A stretch of DNA of 64,000 nt from Flavobacteriaceae bacterium (GTDB lineage: Bacteria > Bacteroidota > Bacteroidia > Flavobacteriales > Flavobacteriaceae): the NCBI GenBank assembly GCA_018646605.1, contig JABGUL010000013.1:1-64000 (forward strand), written 5' to 3'. A program made the position numbers and the translations under genes. Below the pieces are notes generated by a model that worked only from the letters and a program-made list of their open reading frames with translations, made no database searches and had not been told where the DNA came from. Of the stretch, positions 27,518-36,119 are shown one piece after another. The first letter of the stretch is position 1. Each line of letters starts with the position of its first letter.

Positions 27518-29575
27518 TTATTGTGGATTATAGATCTTTTTAGCATCAGCATAAATCTTTTTTTTGTCAAGGGTCATTTTCTTTGTTTTGAAAGCTGCAT
27601 AAAGTTCCATCTGATCATTGTAGTGTTCCGATTCAGGATGGTCTGAACTTCCATACGAAATAACCGATTCTATTTCTGGACCACTTTTAGTAAAACGGAC
27701 CAGTTCTATATAAGATTCTCCACTTACAACCTTAACTTTCCCATCTTTGTAAGGTCTAGCGGCCATTGCTGTAACAACATCTGGTAAACCAAATATGGGA
27801 AGTTCTTTATTACCTCTTACTAATTTTTGATAGTTTCCTAGACTAACATCAAGGGTGTTAAAATACGTTAATAGATACTCTTTAGTGTTCTTAATCGCTT
27901 GAACAAGTACCGACGGAGGGAAAATTTTGGGGTAGGGTAACTTTTGATAAAAGGGACGTAATTGGTCATATAACACTGCAAAAGTACCTGCTCCCAAGGA
28001 ATTAGGTTCTGCTTTTCTATCCCATGCTTGAAGTCTCTCAATTAGCGATTTAATTTCAGGATATTGATTGGGTTCTAGTTTATCTAAGTAATTTATGTCC
28101 ATCCAATTAAAGACATATGGTTTAGGATATTGATGATCGTATTTGATGTTTTTAAAGTCGTCATAATCTACCTTATCATACTGATCAATTAAATTCTTAA
28201 GACGTGTCGACCTATTGTTGTCATACATTTCAAAACCCATTGCGGGGTCAAAGGAATCTTTATTGGGATTGTCTCCTTCGTCACTTGATCTAAAGGGCGT
28301 ATGATTTGCATTGTAGAAATATCCTGATTTTGGTTGTATCACTTGAGGTAATTCTTCAACAGCATAGGTTTCTTTCCAAAGAGTTTTTCTAGTATTTCCG
28401 GGGACAACTTCTGCCCAGTTGTATCCTTTAGCTCTTTTTGGTATTAGTCCATTTGAGATATAGAAGATGGTGTCATTTTTATCAGCATAACCAATATTAT
28501 ATCCTGGTAGCGCCTCCATTTTAAGTGCCTTGTAGAACTCAGTAAAGTTGGTTGCTTTATTCATTCTCCACCATTGCTCTAGAGCACGAATTTCAAAAAG
28601 GGCAGGGGTACGCACAGAATAAAAACCGGATTTGTTTTTTAAAGTAGGTCCATAAATACTGCTATAAAATTTCTTTTTTATTTGAAGAGGAATTCCCAAA
28701 AAGCGAACTTGAAGTTTTGCTTTTTTGGTTTCAAGCAATAAATAATCATCATCTACTTTATATTTTAGTTTGTCTTTAGGATGCATTTCAAGAGCAAAAA
28801 CATCTGTTTTATCGGGTTGGTTAACAGTGTGCGTCCATGCTAAATTTTCATTAGCACCTATTAGGATATTAGGACTTCCAGCAAACAGTGCTCCTAAAAT
28901 ATTAGTACCTTCATCACTACACAAATGTGCTTCATACCATGAAACAGGTCCGTCCAGGGGTTGGTGCGTATTAATAGCCAAGTAGGTGCTGCCGTCTTTC
29001 GTTTTTGAACTATTAAAGGCAAAAGTATTTGATCCTTTCGGGGTTTCTTCGGCTTTAAAGTCATATTGTAAATCATTATTTATGATGCGTTGTACCCACT
29101 GATCACCTTTAGATGAAATGAAAAGCTGCAGTTGTGCATAGCGAATCATTTCTTTTGTAGTAATTGGAAAAAAACCGGTAACTAAAACTTCCTCGGGGTG
29201 TGTTGCTGCATAATTATTAATTCCCTGTCTGTAACCTTCTACCACTTTTTTATAAGCCTCACTAATGTCGCTTTCATACCGCTCCTTATAAAGTGCCTCA
29301 GAGCCAATAAATTGCGCAATGAAATCTGCTCCTAAGCCTCCATTTCCTATGCTTTTCGATAATTGGTTATTTCCTGCTAAATAGCCTTGTTGAATTGTTT
29401 TGAAATCATCTTCAGCATGAGCCCATGCAAGACCATAGGCAACTTCAGCATCTGTAGGAGCAAAAATATGAGGAACACCATAATCGTCTCTTACGATATC
29501 AATAGTATTAGGGTCAATTTGTGAATAAACAATACCTAACGAAAGTATAAAAATAGTGAGGGTGTAGTTTCGCAT
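27518..29575 (-). CDS. Exported penicillin acylase-family Ntn hydrolase
   Basis: Ntn-hydrolase of the penicillin/cephalosporin/acyl-homoserine-lactone acylase family, 685 residues, with signal peptide MRNYTLTIFILSLGIVYSQ. The N-terminal alpha-subunit region contains IVRDDYGVPHIFAPTDAEVAYGLAWAHAEDD in segments typical of the family. The autocatalytic site is GSN with nucleophile Ser182 (PKGSNTFAFN). The beta subunit has INTHQPLDGPVSWYEAH and ENLAWTHTVNQPDKTDVF. It would be processed to a heterodimer in the periplasm. The acyl amide substrate (beta-lactam, AHL or N-acyl amino acid) cannot be told from sequence. Convergent with bshA, 12 bases apart. Confidence 0.9.
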   Translation of the reverse strand: MRNYTLTIFILSLGIVYSQIDPNTIDIVRDDYGVPHIFAPTDAEVAYGLAWAHAEDDFKTIQQGYLAGNNQLSKSIGNGGLGADFIAQFIGSEALYKERYESDISEAYKKVVEGYRQGINNYAATHPEEVLVTGFFPITTKEMIRYAQLQLFISSKGDQWVQRIINNDLQYDFKAEETPKGSNTFAFNSSKTKDGSTYLAINTHQPLDGPVSWYEAHLCSDEGTNILGALFAGSPNILIGANENLAWTHTVNQPDKTDVFALEMHPKDKLKYKVDDDYLLLETKKAKLQVRFLGIPLQIKKKFYSSIYGPTLKNKSGFYSVRTPALFEIRALEQWWRMNKATNFTEFYKALKMEALPGYNIGYADKNDTIFYISNGLIPKRAKGYNWAEVVPGNTRKTLWKETYAVEELPQVIQPKSGYFYNANHTPFRSSDEGDNPNKDSFDPAMGFEMYDNNRSTRLKNLIDQYDKVDYDDFKNIKYDHQYPKPYVFNWMDINYLDKLEPNQYPEIKSLIERLQAWDRKAEPNSLGAGTFAVLYDQLRPFYQKLPYPKIFPPSVLVQAIKNTKEYLLTYFNTLDVSLGNYQKLVRGNKELPIFGLPDVVTAMAARPYKDGKVKVVSGESYIELVRFTKSGPEIESVISYGSSDHPESEHYNDQMELYAAFKTKKMTLDKKKIYADAKKIYNPQ

Positions 29576-29674
29576 TATTTTTTCGTTGAAGATATTAAAC
29601 TTTAGAAACTTTTGACAATAAAAAGCATATTCATCAATCTAAATTATATATATTCATACTTCAAAAATAAAAAC

Positions 29675-30265
29675 ATGCAAAAACTTATTTTACTTATTAT
29701 GGTTGTGTCTTTGAATCAATTTCTTTGTGCACAGGAGTCATTATTTAATGGTGAAAATTTAGAGGGCTGGAACATTCATGGTACAGAATTATGGTATGTT
29801 GAAGACGGGCTTTTGATTTGTGAAAGTGGTCCAGATAATGCATATGGATATTTATCTACTACTAAATATTATGATGATTTTGAATTAACCCTAGAGTTTA
29901 AACAAGAAGCCAATGGTAATAGTGGTGTTTTTATTCGGTCTACGGTTGAGGGGACAAAAGTAAGTGGCTGGCAAGTTGAAGTAGCCCCTCCTGGAAGTGA
30001 TACCGGTGGTATCTACGAATCATACGGGAGAGGTTGGTTAATAAAGCCTGAAAAGGAAAAGGATAAATCCCTCAAAATGGGTAAGTGGAATAAAATGAAG
30101 ATTCGAGTGGTGGGAGATCAAGTAGAAACTTGGTTAAATGGTACTTCGATGGTTTCTTTAAAGGATGAGAAAATTGGACAAGGAAAAGGCTCTATTGCAC
30201 TTCAAATACACGATGGTGGTGGGATTAAAGTTCGCTGGAAAAACCTGAAAATTAAGACGTTATAG
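29675..30265 (+). CDS. Exported DUF1080 (3-keto-disaccharide hydrolase-like) protein
   Basis: Single-domain concanavalin-like beta-sandwich protein of 196 residues with signal peptide MQKLILLIMVVSLNQFLCAQ. The DUF1080 core is recognisable: SLFNGENLEGWNIHG at the mature start, EANGNSGVFIRST (about 88-100) and IALQIHDGGGIKVRWKNLKIKTL at the end. Some members hydrolyse 3-keto glycosides and others bind glycans. A frame opens at 29612, but ATG 29675 starts the signal peptide. It is alone on the plus strand between two leftward units and overlaps the convergent PCD gene by six bases. Confidence 0.85.
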   Translation: MQKLILLIMVVSLNQFLCAQESLFNGENLEGWNIHGTELWYVEDGLLICESGPDNAYGYLSTTKYYDDFELTLEFKQEANGNSGVFIRSTVEGTKVSGWQVEVAPPGSDTGGIYESYGRGWLIKPEKEKDKSLKMGKWNKMKIRVVGDQVETWLNGTSMVSLKDEKIGQGKGSIALQIHDGGGIKVRWKNLKIKTL

Positions 30266-30541
30266 TTCGATTTGATTGATGGCTAACGCCAAAGTAAAAT
30301 CTTTTTTCGTAATGCCTCCCGCATCATGCGTGTGCATTTTAATTTCAACAGTAGAATAGGAATTTGTAATTACCGGATGATGCTTTTGTTCCTCAGCTAT
30401 AGCTGCTACTTTATTTATAAATAGAATTGCTTTGTGAAAAGTACTAAACTTGAACTCTCTATAGATATATTCTTCTTTCAATTCCCATAGTGGATATTGA
30501 TTTAACTCCTGTTTGATTTCGTTATTACTTAAAACGTACAT
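30260..30541 (-). CDS. Pterin-4-alpha-carbinolamine dehydratase
   Basis: Recycles 4a-hydroxytetrahydrobiopterin after aromatic amino acid hydroxylation (PhhB/DCoH family). The 93-residue length is typical. The family signature reads EEQKHHPVITNSYSTVEIKM then HDAGGITKKD (about 50-80), with the paired active-site histidines HH and the third His before DAGG. Its ATG directly abuts the stop codon of an upstream 30-residue ORF (TAA-ATG), implying coupling. The hydroxylase partner is not in the window. Confidence 0.92.
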   Translation of the reverse strand: MYVLSNNEIKQELNQYPLWELKEEYIYREFKFSTFHKAILFINKVAAIAEEQKHHPVITNSYSTVEIKMHTHDAGGITKKDFTLALAINQIEL

Positions 30542-30634
30542 TTAGGAATAATAAATACTTGTAATAATTCTGTAGGCTAAATAAATTGCAGTAACAGACC
30601 AAACCCACCATCTGTTTTTCATATACCATTCCAT
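30542..30634 (-). CDS. Tiny tryptophan-rich membrane-type ORF, 30 residues
   Basis: Frame from ATG 30634 to TAA 30542. The product begins MEWYMKNRWWVW and ends YRIITSIYYS, with a hydrophobic helix in the middle (WVWSVTAIYLAYRIIT). It has four Trp and five Tyr in 30 residues. Its stop codon abuts the ATG of the pterin dehydratase gene, and its start lies ten bases after the Kazal-lipoprotein stop, so it fills the gap between two genes exactly. Function unknown; a single-pass membrane peptide is likely. No homology search was possible. Confidence 0.5.
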   Translation of the reverse strand: MEWYMKNRWWVWSVTAIYLAYRIITSIYYS

Positions 30635-30644
30635 AATCTTATTT

Positions 30645-30881
30645 TTAATTAGTTTCTTCGCAAGCACCTTCTGTATAGTTCAATACGCCACTAATATTCG
30701 CAATACAGTCATTTGAATAGGTTACATTGTTACACCCACAGACAGGAGCATAAATCATATAACAGGCCATTGTTTCATCAATTAAACGTTCATCAATACA
30801 GGTTTCTTCTACTTCTGTGTTTTTTACACAACCAAAATTAATAAGAAAAAGTAAAAGAAGCGGATGTATTATGTGTTTCAT
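30645..30881 (-). CDS. Kazal-type domain lipoprotein
   Basis: A 78-residue predicted lipoprotein: MKHIIHPLLLLFLINFGC ends in a lipobox cysteine (Cys18). The mature part is a single Kazal-like inhibitor domain: CIDERLI, then CYMIYAPVCGCNNVTYSNDC and CEETN at the end. This shows the PVCGxxxxTYxNxC core and six cysteines beside the lipid-anchored one. Such domains inhibit serine proteases in eukaryotes; bacterial copies may protect the cell surface from predatory or host proteases. A frame opens at 30917, but ATG 30881 begins the signal. It is first in a run with the 30-residue ORF and the pterin dehydratase. Confidence 0.8.
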   Translation of the reverse strand: MKHIIHPLLLLFLINFGCVKNTEVEETCIDERLIDETMACYMIYAPVCGCNNVTYSNDCIANISGVLNYTEGACEETN

Positions 30882-30932
30882 TAGTTTAAAGTGGTGATTA
30901 GAATTGATTTTGTACAAATTGTGTTAATGGAT

Positions 30933-32192
30933 TTATGAGGAGGCTAAAGATTTCATTGCTTTTATGAAACTATCTAGTTCATTAGTAGTTGTGAAAACAT
31001 TAGGTGTTATTCTACAGCCCTTAACATTCGCATAATCAATAGCTACGGTAAAAATCTTAAATTCATCGTAAAGTCGTTTTGAAAGAATCTCAGGTTTCAT
31101 ATTAGCAACCCCTACATTTCCAATACCACAGCTTCTTGAATCATCAAAGGAAGTGTTAATCACAATATTAGAAACATCCTTAAGTGCATTTAGCCAATAG
31201 TTTTTGAGAAAGCGTAATCGCTTTTCTTTTCTTTTGACACCTATCCATTGTAAATATTCGATAGCATTTACTATCGCTAGATCGGTATGTACAGGAATGG
31301 TTCCGTTGTGACTATGCCGTTTTATTTTGTTAATATTTTTTTCGTTATCAGCCATTAGGGGCCATAGATTAGGTATTTCGTTATCAGCCACATACAATAA
31401 TCCAGCTCCTAGGGGAGTGGCTAGCCATTTATGAAGACTGGAGCCATAATAATCACAGTTCAATTCCTCAATTTCAAAATCAAAATGACCAATACAGTGT
31501 GCTCCATCCACCAAAACTTTTACTCCATAGCCATGGGCCATATTACATATTTTTTTGACTGGTAAAATATGACCAGTAATATTAATCATATGACTCACCA
31601 TGAGAAGTTTTGTGTTTTTGGTGATTTGGGATTCATACAATGAAACTATTTCTTCATCATTTTTCGGATGGTTGGGGACAGAAACTTTCTTTAGGGTTAC
31701 TTGGTAGCGTTTGGAAATTTGTTCAAACATATCTTGCATGGCACCGTAATCTTGAATAGCAAAGATTGCTTCATCTCCTTGATTCCATGGAAATCCACTA
31801 ATTACTAAGTCCAGCGACTCAGTAGTATTTCTAGTTATAACAAGATTTTCACCTTTGCACCCAACTGTTTTAGCCAACTGATTAGTTATCGTACCCTTGT
31901 CTTCAAAACGGTGTTTCCGCATGTAGTATGAACCTTCTAAATTGACTCTTCTAATATGATTGAAATGATGTTCTAAAGTGGGGGTTGGGATTATATTATA
32001 ATAGCCGCTTTCTAAATTAATAAAGTCAGGATGAAGTTTATATTGACTTCTAACAAGACTCCAGAAATCATCTTCATCTATTGGCTTGACGGGAAAATCA
32101 ATTTGATTTTTAGAATCTAAATCTTTTTTGAAAGGAACTAGCGGAGCTAAAGTTAACGCGCTTAAATTTTTGATGAAAGTTCTTTTTTTCAT
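30933..32192 (-). CDS. Class V aminotransferase with an export-type N-terminus
   Basis: PLP-dependent fold-type I enzyme of about 419 residues, in the isopenicillin-N epimerase/cysteine desulfurase branch. The PLP aspartate and histidine are in KVLVDGAHCIGHFDFEI. The Schiff-base lysine is in YYGSSLHKWLATPLGAGLL (about 255-273), and a phosphate-binding threonine lies in ITRNTTESLDLV. The N-terminus MKKRTFIKNLSALTLAPL contains KRTFIK, close to a Tat motif, so folded export with cofactor is plausible. ATG 32192 is chosen over 32228 for this reason. No Cys suitable for desulfurase activity is evident, so epimerase or lyase activity is more likely; the substrate is unknown. Confidence 0.82.
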   Translation of the reverse strand: MKKRTFIKNLSALTLAPLVPFKKDLDSKNQIDFPVKPIDEDDFWSLVRSQYKLHPDFINLESGYYNIIPTPTLEHHFNHIRRVNLEGSYYMRKHRFEDKGTITNQLAKTVGCKGENLVITRNTTESLDLVISGFPWNQGDEAIFAIQDYGAMQDMFEQISKRYQVTLKKVSVPNHPKNDEEIVSLYESQITKNTKLLMVSHMINITGHILPVKKICNMAHGYGVKVLVDGAHCIGHFDFEIEELNCDYYGSSLHKWLATPLGAGLLYVADNEIPNLWPLMADNEKNINKIKRHSHNGTIPVHTDLAIVNAIEYLQWIGVKRKEKRLRFLKNYWLNALKDVSNIVINTSFDDSRSCGIGNVGVANMKPEILSKRLYDEFKIFTVAIDYANVKGCRITPNVFTTTNELDSFIKAMKSLASS

Positions 32193-32285
32193 AATAATGA
32201 CATTAAAATTAAAGTTACTAAAATTCAACAGAATTTTCAGCTACTAGATTAATTATCTAAAAATTATGATTTAAAATGAGTTAAT

Positions 32286-33182
32286 TCAATAAACACAAGC
32301 TTTAGGATCATCTTTGATGTAATAGGTTTTATAGTTTATAGCTTTTTTGTCCATGCAGCCACATAGATTGAGTAGTTCAATGTTTTTAAAATCAATTGGA
32401 TGACTTTCAGCTTGAAGGGCAATATATCCTTCCTCAATAATTTCACCTTTTCTAGGAATCCATTTATCTTTATTTGATACCCCCATATTATCCCAGTCTT
32501 TTCCTTCTCTGTTTTTGCTGATGAATGCGTCATCTATTTGAGGCGCTTTATATTTCAATACGGTATCGTTTTCTACGATATGCGTGATCGATTCTCCCCC
32601 TAAAATAATTGCTTCCACATGCACCCACTGATCTCCATGGTATGTTTTTGATTGTGATGAAATACAATGTGTAAAATCTAGTTGATCTCTATAGATAACT
32701 GCTGTTCCTGGTGTACATAAATTTGCAGTAGGTCTTTCTTCTTCTCCAAGACCACCCAAAAGTTGAATTTCAATGGATACTGGAAAATGTTGACCATAGG
32801 CATTCGACTGCGCTGATTGCGAATGAATCATCACACCGCTATTTCTATTATTCCATTGCTCTCCTCCTGGAGTTTGATTCCCATTAAAACGGTAATCAAA
32901 ACGTAATTTATAATAAGAATACGGCTGTTTGTAATACATATGCCCGTATTTGTCATCAAAATCATCATACGCATCATAAACAATTCTGATAGCGCCATCC
33001 GATACTTGAAAAGTATTCTTGTAATTTTCGTTTAACGGTCGGTTGGCTATTTTTATAGTCCAATCTTTTAAATCCGATCCGTTGAAAAGTGAAATCCAAT
33101 TTTCTTCTGTAGACGTTTTATTTGGATTTTTTATGCAAGAAAGAAAAAGTATAAATAAGCACAAAGTAAGAATAGGCTTCAT
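32286..33182 (-). CDS. DUF1080 lipoprotein with a C-terminal GCMD-type cysteine motif
   Basis: A 298-residue lipoprotein (MKPILTLCLFILFLSCIKN, lipobox LFLSC) with one DUF1080/LamG-like sandwich: WISLFNGSDLKDWTIKI at the N-terminus, NRNSGVMIHSQS (about 110-121) and IALQAESHPIDFKNIELLNL at the end of the domain. After that comes CGCMDKKAINYKTYYIKDD ending ACVY. This resembles the GCxDxxAxNYxxxAxxDDGSC motif repeated in many Bacteroidota surface proteins. It lies just outside the island boundary at 33259 and is transcribed leftwards. Probable surface glycan-binding or 3-keto-glycoside hydrolase role. Confidence 0.83.
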   Translation of the reverse strand: MKPILTLCLFILFLSCIKNPNKTSTEENWISLFNGSDLKDWTIKIANRPLNENYKNTFQVSDGAIRIVYDAYDDFDDKYGHMYYKQPYSYYKLRFDYRFNGNQTPGGEQWNNRNSGVMIHSQSAQSNAYGQHFPVSIEIQLLGGLGEEERPTANLCTPGTAVIYRDQLDFTHCISSQSKTYHGDQWVHVEAIILGGESITHIVENDTVLKYKAPQIDDAFISKNREGKDWDNMGVSNKDKWIPRKGEIIEEGYIALQAESHPIDFKNIELLNLCGCMDKKAINYKTYYIKDDPKACVY

Positions 33183-33258
33183 ATTAAAGGATTAAGATTG
33201 AAAACGTATTTTAAAAGTAAGCAATTTAAAAGGTATGAAAGCAAATCATTCCAGGGTA

Positions 33259-33276
33259 TTATTTTCCGATACAGAA
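33259..33276 (-). other. Distal attachment-site copy (duplicate of mnmE 3' end)
   Basis: On the minus strand these 18 bases read TTCTGTATCGGAAAATAA. They match the last codons of mnmE (36454-36471) at 16 of 18 positions, and both differences are synonymous (Ile ATT/ATC, stop TGA/TAA). It therefore encodes FCIGK-stop, a bare copy of the MnmE C-terminus with no upstream mnmE sequence. This is the expected outer boundary of an element integrated at mnmE. Confidence 0.7.
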
Positions 33277-33319
33277 TATTACAATTTACATTACTGGTTT
33301 ACATTTCCCATCTTTCATA

Positions 33320-33472
33320 TCAAATTATCATAATTATTGAGTCATATTTTTTGGGAGTTTTACCCCAACTGTAACCTCCATATTTTACCCAAGAATCTGA
33401 GTTCTTTATATTATCCGTAATAACGCTAACAGCTTCTCGGACTACCTTGCTACGTTTAAGAAGATACTGCGT
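33320..33472 (-). pseudogene. Start-less coding remnant, 50 codons
   Basis: An open minus-strand frame from just after a TGA (33473-33475) to TGA at 33320-33322. The translation has coherent protein-like composition: KRSKVVREAVSVITDN, then SDSWVKYGGYSWGKTPKKYD. There is no ATG, GTG or TTG at its beginning, and the only ATG is near its end. I read it as the surviving 3' end of a gene lost from the island. I do not recognise the family. Confidence 0.4.
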
Positions 33473-33535
33473 TCAATTGATTAATAAACTGACTGTTACA
33501 TAATTCTCACTTATTTAATACTGATTATCAATTAG

Positions 33536-34255
33536 TTAGATAATTTCATCTTCAATTATTTTAATCAAGTTTACCACCATATCTTTTTGTTCATTTAGGA
33601 AATTTATTGAGGTGTCTCTGTACCCAATTGATAAATCAAATGCATTGTGAAAATTATTACTTGCATTCAATTTTTTGATGGAATATTGCATCTCTTCTTG
33701 AGAATGACTATTTACCCTAACCAAAGGGCTAACACTATTTACATATAATAGTTGTAAAGTCTCTCCAAACTTTGTTTGAACTTCTTTGAAATAAGAAGTT
33801 TTCTCATAATATTCAAGAAGCATTATTTTAATGATTTTATTTTTAATTATACCATTAGATATAACCAAGTTATTTCGTTCTACATTTTTACTAAGTGGTG
33901 TGAGAATTGGAAAGGCTGTTATTGAGCGGTTTAAAATCTTAGTTTCACTCTCATTAAGAGTGTTGTTATTGAGTAAAAATATTCCATTTTTTATGAGATC
34001 ATTTATCTCTGAAAACTGTGCAATCTTATTATTTATATTGTCTAAATCTTCGTTCAATTCTTCAAGAAGACTTACTAAAAACCTTCCTTGCTCTTCTTTA
34101 AATTTTCTAGATTCATTCCAATTATTAGCTTGAATAGCTATTGAAATTCCAATAAAAACTAATAAAATTTCTTGAACTGCATATTTAAAAGTCTTCATTT
34201 TAGAATTCTGTTTTATTAATAAATTAAACCAATTTTTAGAAGGTTTTTTGTTCAA
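33536..34255 (-). CDS. DUF6090-like single-pass membrane protein
   Basis: A 239-residue protein with one strong N-terminal membrane helix followed by NNWNESRK, the signature turn of DUF6090 proteins that are abundant in Flavobacteriaceae (about residues 26-52: QEILLVFIGISIAIQANNWN). The rest is a helical, charged domain with EEQGRFLVSLLEELNEDLDN-like coiled-coil character. Function is unknown. ATG at 34198 (MKTFKYAVQE) is an alternative start; the longer one gives the basic leader common in the family. It lies within the mnmE island. Confidence 0.7.
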   Translation of the reverse strand: MNKKPSKNWFNLLIKQNSKMKTFKYAVQEILLVFIGISIAIQANNWNESRKFKEEQGRFLVSLLEELNEDLDNINNKIAQFSEINDLIKNGIFLLNNNTLNESETKILNRSITAFPILTPLSKNVERNNLVISNGIIKNKIIKIMLLEYYEKTSYFKEVQTKFGETLQLLYVNSVSPLVRVNSHSQEEMQYSIKKLNASNNFHNAFDLSIGYRDTSINFLNEQKDMVVNLIKIIEDEII

Positions 34256-34578
34256 ATAAATATATGAAATTTAAAATATTAAAACCTTTGATTTTCTGAA
34301 TCCAGATACCTCAACTCAAGTAGTATTCATTTTACGTTAAATTATTTTATTTAAACTTGAAGATTATTTTAATTGTATGATTTTCCATCACGTATCCCCA
34401 CAAATCCAAGTACTTAATTAATAAAAAAAGTCAAGTCATCACTTACTTCATTTGTAGCTTATTTTACTCTTGGTAAAGAGCATTGTAAATCTTACTGAAC
34501 AAATGCCTGTGGTTAAAAGAAAACGCCTCTAAATGTGATTGGTGATGTTAGTATTTAAAGGTTGCATTGTAATTTTGA
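34256..34578. other. Intergenic spacer inside the mnmE island
   Basis: About 320 AT-rich bases without a coding frame I can support on either strand. No clear terminator, tRNA or inverted repeat. A spacer this long is unusual in this window, where gaps are mostly under 50 bases. Confidence 0.5.
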
Positions 34579-35988
34579 TTAGTTACAATTTGTAGAATAA
34601 GTTGTACCTTCATCTACTACCCAAGAGGATGAGATTTCATAGTTTCTTGGAAAAAAATCTTCTTCTATCCACGCTGCGTTGTCATAACAAGATTCTTCTT
34701 CTTGATCAGTATTGTTTGGCAATCCTAAATCTGAGCAACTTGGTGGTATTGCATTTATCTGTGCTTCACTCAAAGTGACACAGCTAATCTGATTTCCGGT
34801 TGCTCTTAACCAAAGTAAATTTTCCAGAGGTGATACATCTAATTCATTTAATTGATTTCCTTCGATAGCCAAGTACTGAACTTTAGGATTATTTGAAAAG
34901 TTAATCCCAGTTAATTGATTATTACTCAAATCTGCACGTTCTAGCTTCACTGATGTACTCAAATTAACGATTTGTTGCAATCTATTGCTTCCTAATCCTA
35001 AAACTTTTAGACTTGAGTTTATTGGGAGTATAATTTCACCACCATTAGAATCATTTAAAACATTCCAGGCAACTAAATATTCAAGCTTTGACAAATGGCT
35101 TAGATCAAGCTCTTTCAATTGACCATCCCAAATTCGCAAGTTGAAAATATTGGGTGAATTTTTAAGGTCATAGCTCTCGATTCTATTATTGTGAGTGGTA
35201 AGTGAATACAAGTTTGGAGAATTCGATATTTCCAATTTTTCTAAGGTATATGTTGCGTAAATCCAAAGGTTTTCGAGTGCAGGGTTATTGTTTAAGTATA
35301 ACTCTGTAATTGGATTAAATGGCAGGTCTATATTGACCAATTTAGTATTGTATGACAAATCTAACACCCCGGAAATTTGATTTCTAGCAGCACTAATTCC
35401 CTCAAGATTTTTAAACTCCTCAATTCCAACTAGAGCATTGATGTTTCTGTCACTAGCATTCAGATAACCAACTCTGGCTATGGAAGAGGTCAGTACAAAA
35501 TTATCTACCACATCATCTAAGCCTTCCTCAATTAGGAGTTTTTCAAATTCCAAATCTGCGATATAGGTTTTGTTCTCTTCGTAAGTCTCGTCTTTGCTTC
35601 CTTCTAAGTCGTTTTGACAATTTCCTTCTAAATTAAGAGTAAAACTTATTTCAGATCCGCTCACTTGAATATTAGTTAATTCTCCTAATTTCAATCCTTG
35701 ATTGTTTGCTAAAGAGATGTTTTCATCTGAAATGACCTGATAACTTCCAAGAAGTATTCCATTATCAGCAGTATAAATTTTAAAGGTAAAGTCACTGTTC
35801 AAAATGAGATCGGTCACATCACATTCACTTTTTTTAGAGGAAGAAACCCCTGCTTTTTTCTTTATTTTCCATTTCCCCACACCTAGAAAAATATCCTGTT
35901 CCAAATCTATGAGTTGTTCTTTTTCTGAACAACTATTGAAAACTGCTAGAAACAAGATCGTTAAAATAAAATATATTCTCAAGTGCAT
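34579..35988 (-). CDS. Leucine-rich-repeat lipoprotein with lipocalin-like N-terminal domain
   Basis: A 469-residue surface lipoprotein: signal MHLRIYFILTILFLAVFNSC ends in a lipobox cysteine. Residues about 30-140 resemble the lipocalin-like domain of Bacteroidota lipoproteins (VGKWKIKKKAG, LGSYQVISDENISL). From about 165 to 420 there are degenerate leucine-rich repeats with LxxLxLxxN spacing, for example LEGISAARNQISGVLDLSYN and LERADLSNNQLTGINFSNNP. The C-terminal segment contains SCYDNAAWIEEDFF and ends in Cys-Asn. The role is probably binding at the cell surface. A frame opens seven codons earlier at 36009; the signal peptide decides the start. It is the largest gene in the mnmE island. 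Confidence 0.82.
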   Translation of the reverse strand: MHLRIYFILTILFLAVFNSCSEKEQLIDLEQDIFLGVGKWKIKKKAGVSSSKKSECDVTDLILNSDFTFKIYTADNGILLGSYQVISDENISLANNQGLKLGELTNIQVSGSEISFTLNLEGNCQNDLEGSKDETYEENKTYIADLEFEKLLIEEGLDDVVDNFVLTSSIARVGYLNASDRNINALVGIEEFKNLEGISAARNQISGVLDLSYNTKLVNIDLPFNPITELYLNNNPALENLWIYATYTLEKLEISNSPNLYSLTTHNNRIESYDLKNSPNIFNLRIWDGQLKELDLSHLSKLEYLVAWNVLNDSNGGEIILPINSSLKVLGLGSNRLQQIVNLSTSVKLERADLSNNQLTGINFSNNPKVQYLAIEGNQLNELDVSPLENLLWLRATGNQISCVTLSEAQINAIPPSCSDLGLPNNTDQEEESCYDNAAWIEEDFFPRNYEISSSWVVDEGTTYSTNCN

Positions 35989-36119
35989 TAAAAAAAATGA
36001 GTCGCTCATAATTAAGTGATTGAGTACTTAAAATTTGTCTTATATAGATATAGTAAAAACAAAATGACCTTTAGTTTTACAAACTTAATTAATTGATCAA
36101 AAAACTATAAATCAAAGAT

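Noticed and set aside
29612-29674. TTG-started extension of the DUF1080 gene
   Set aside because: It would place 21 extra residues before a clear signal peptide.
34256-34578. Hidden gene in the island spacer
   Set aside because: All frames break early and have no protein-like composition.
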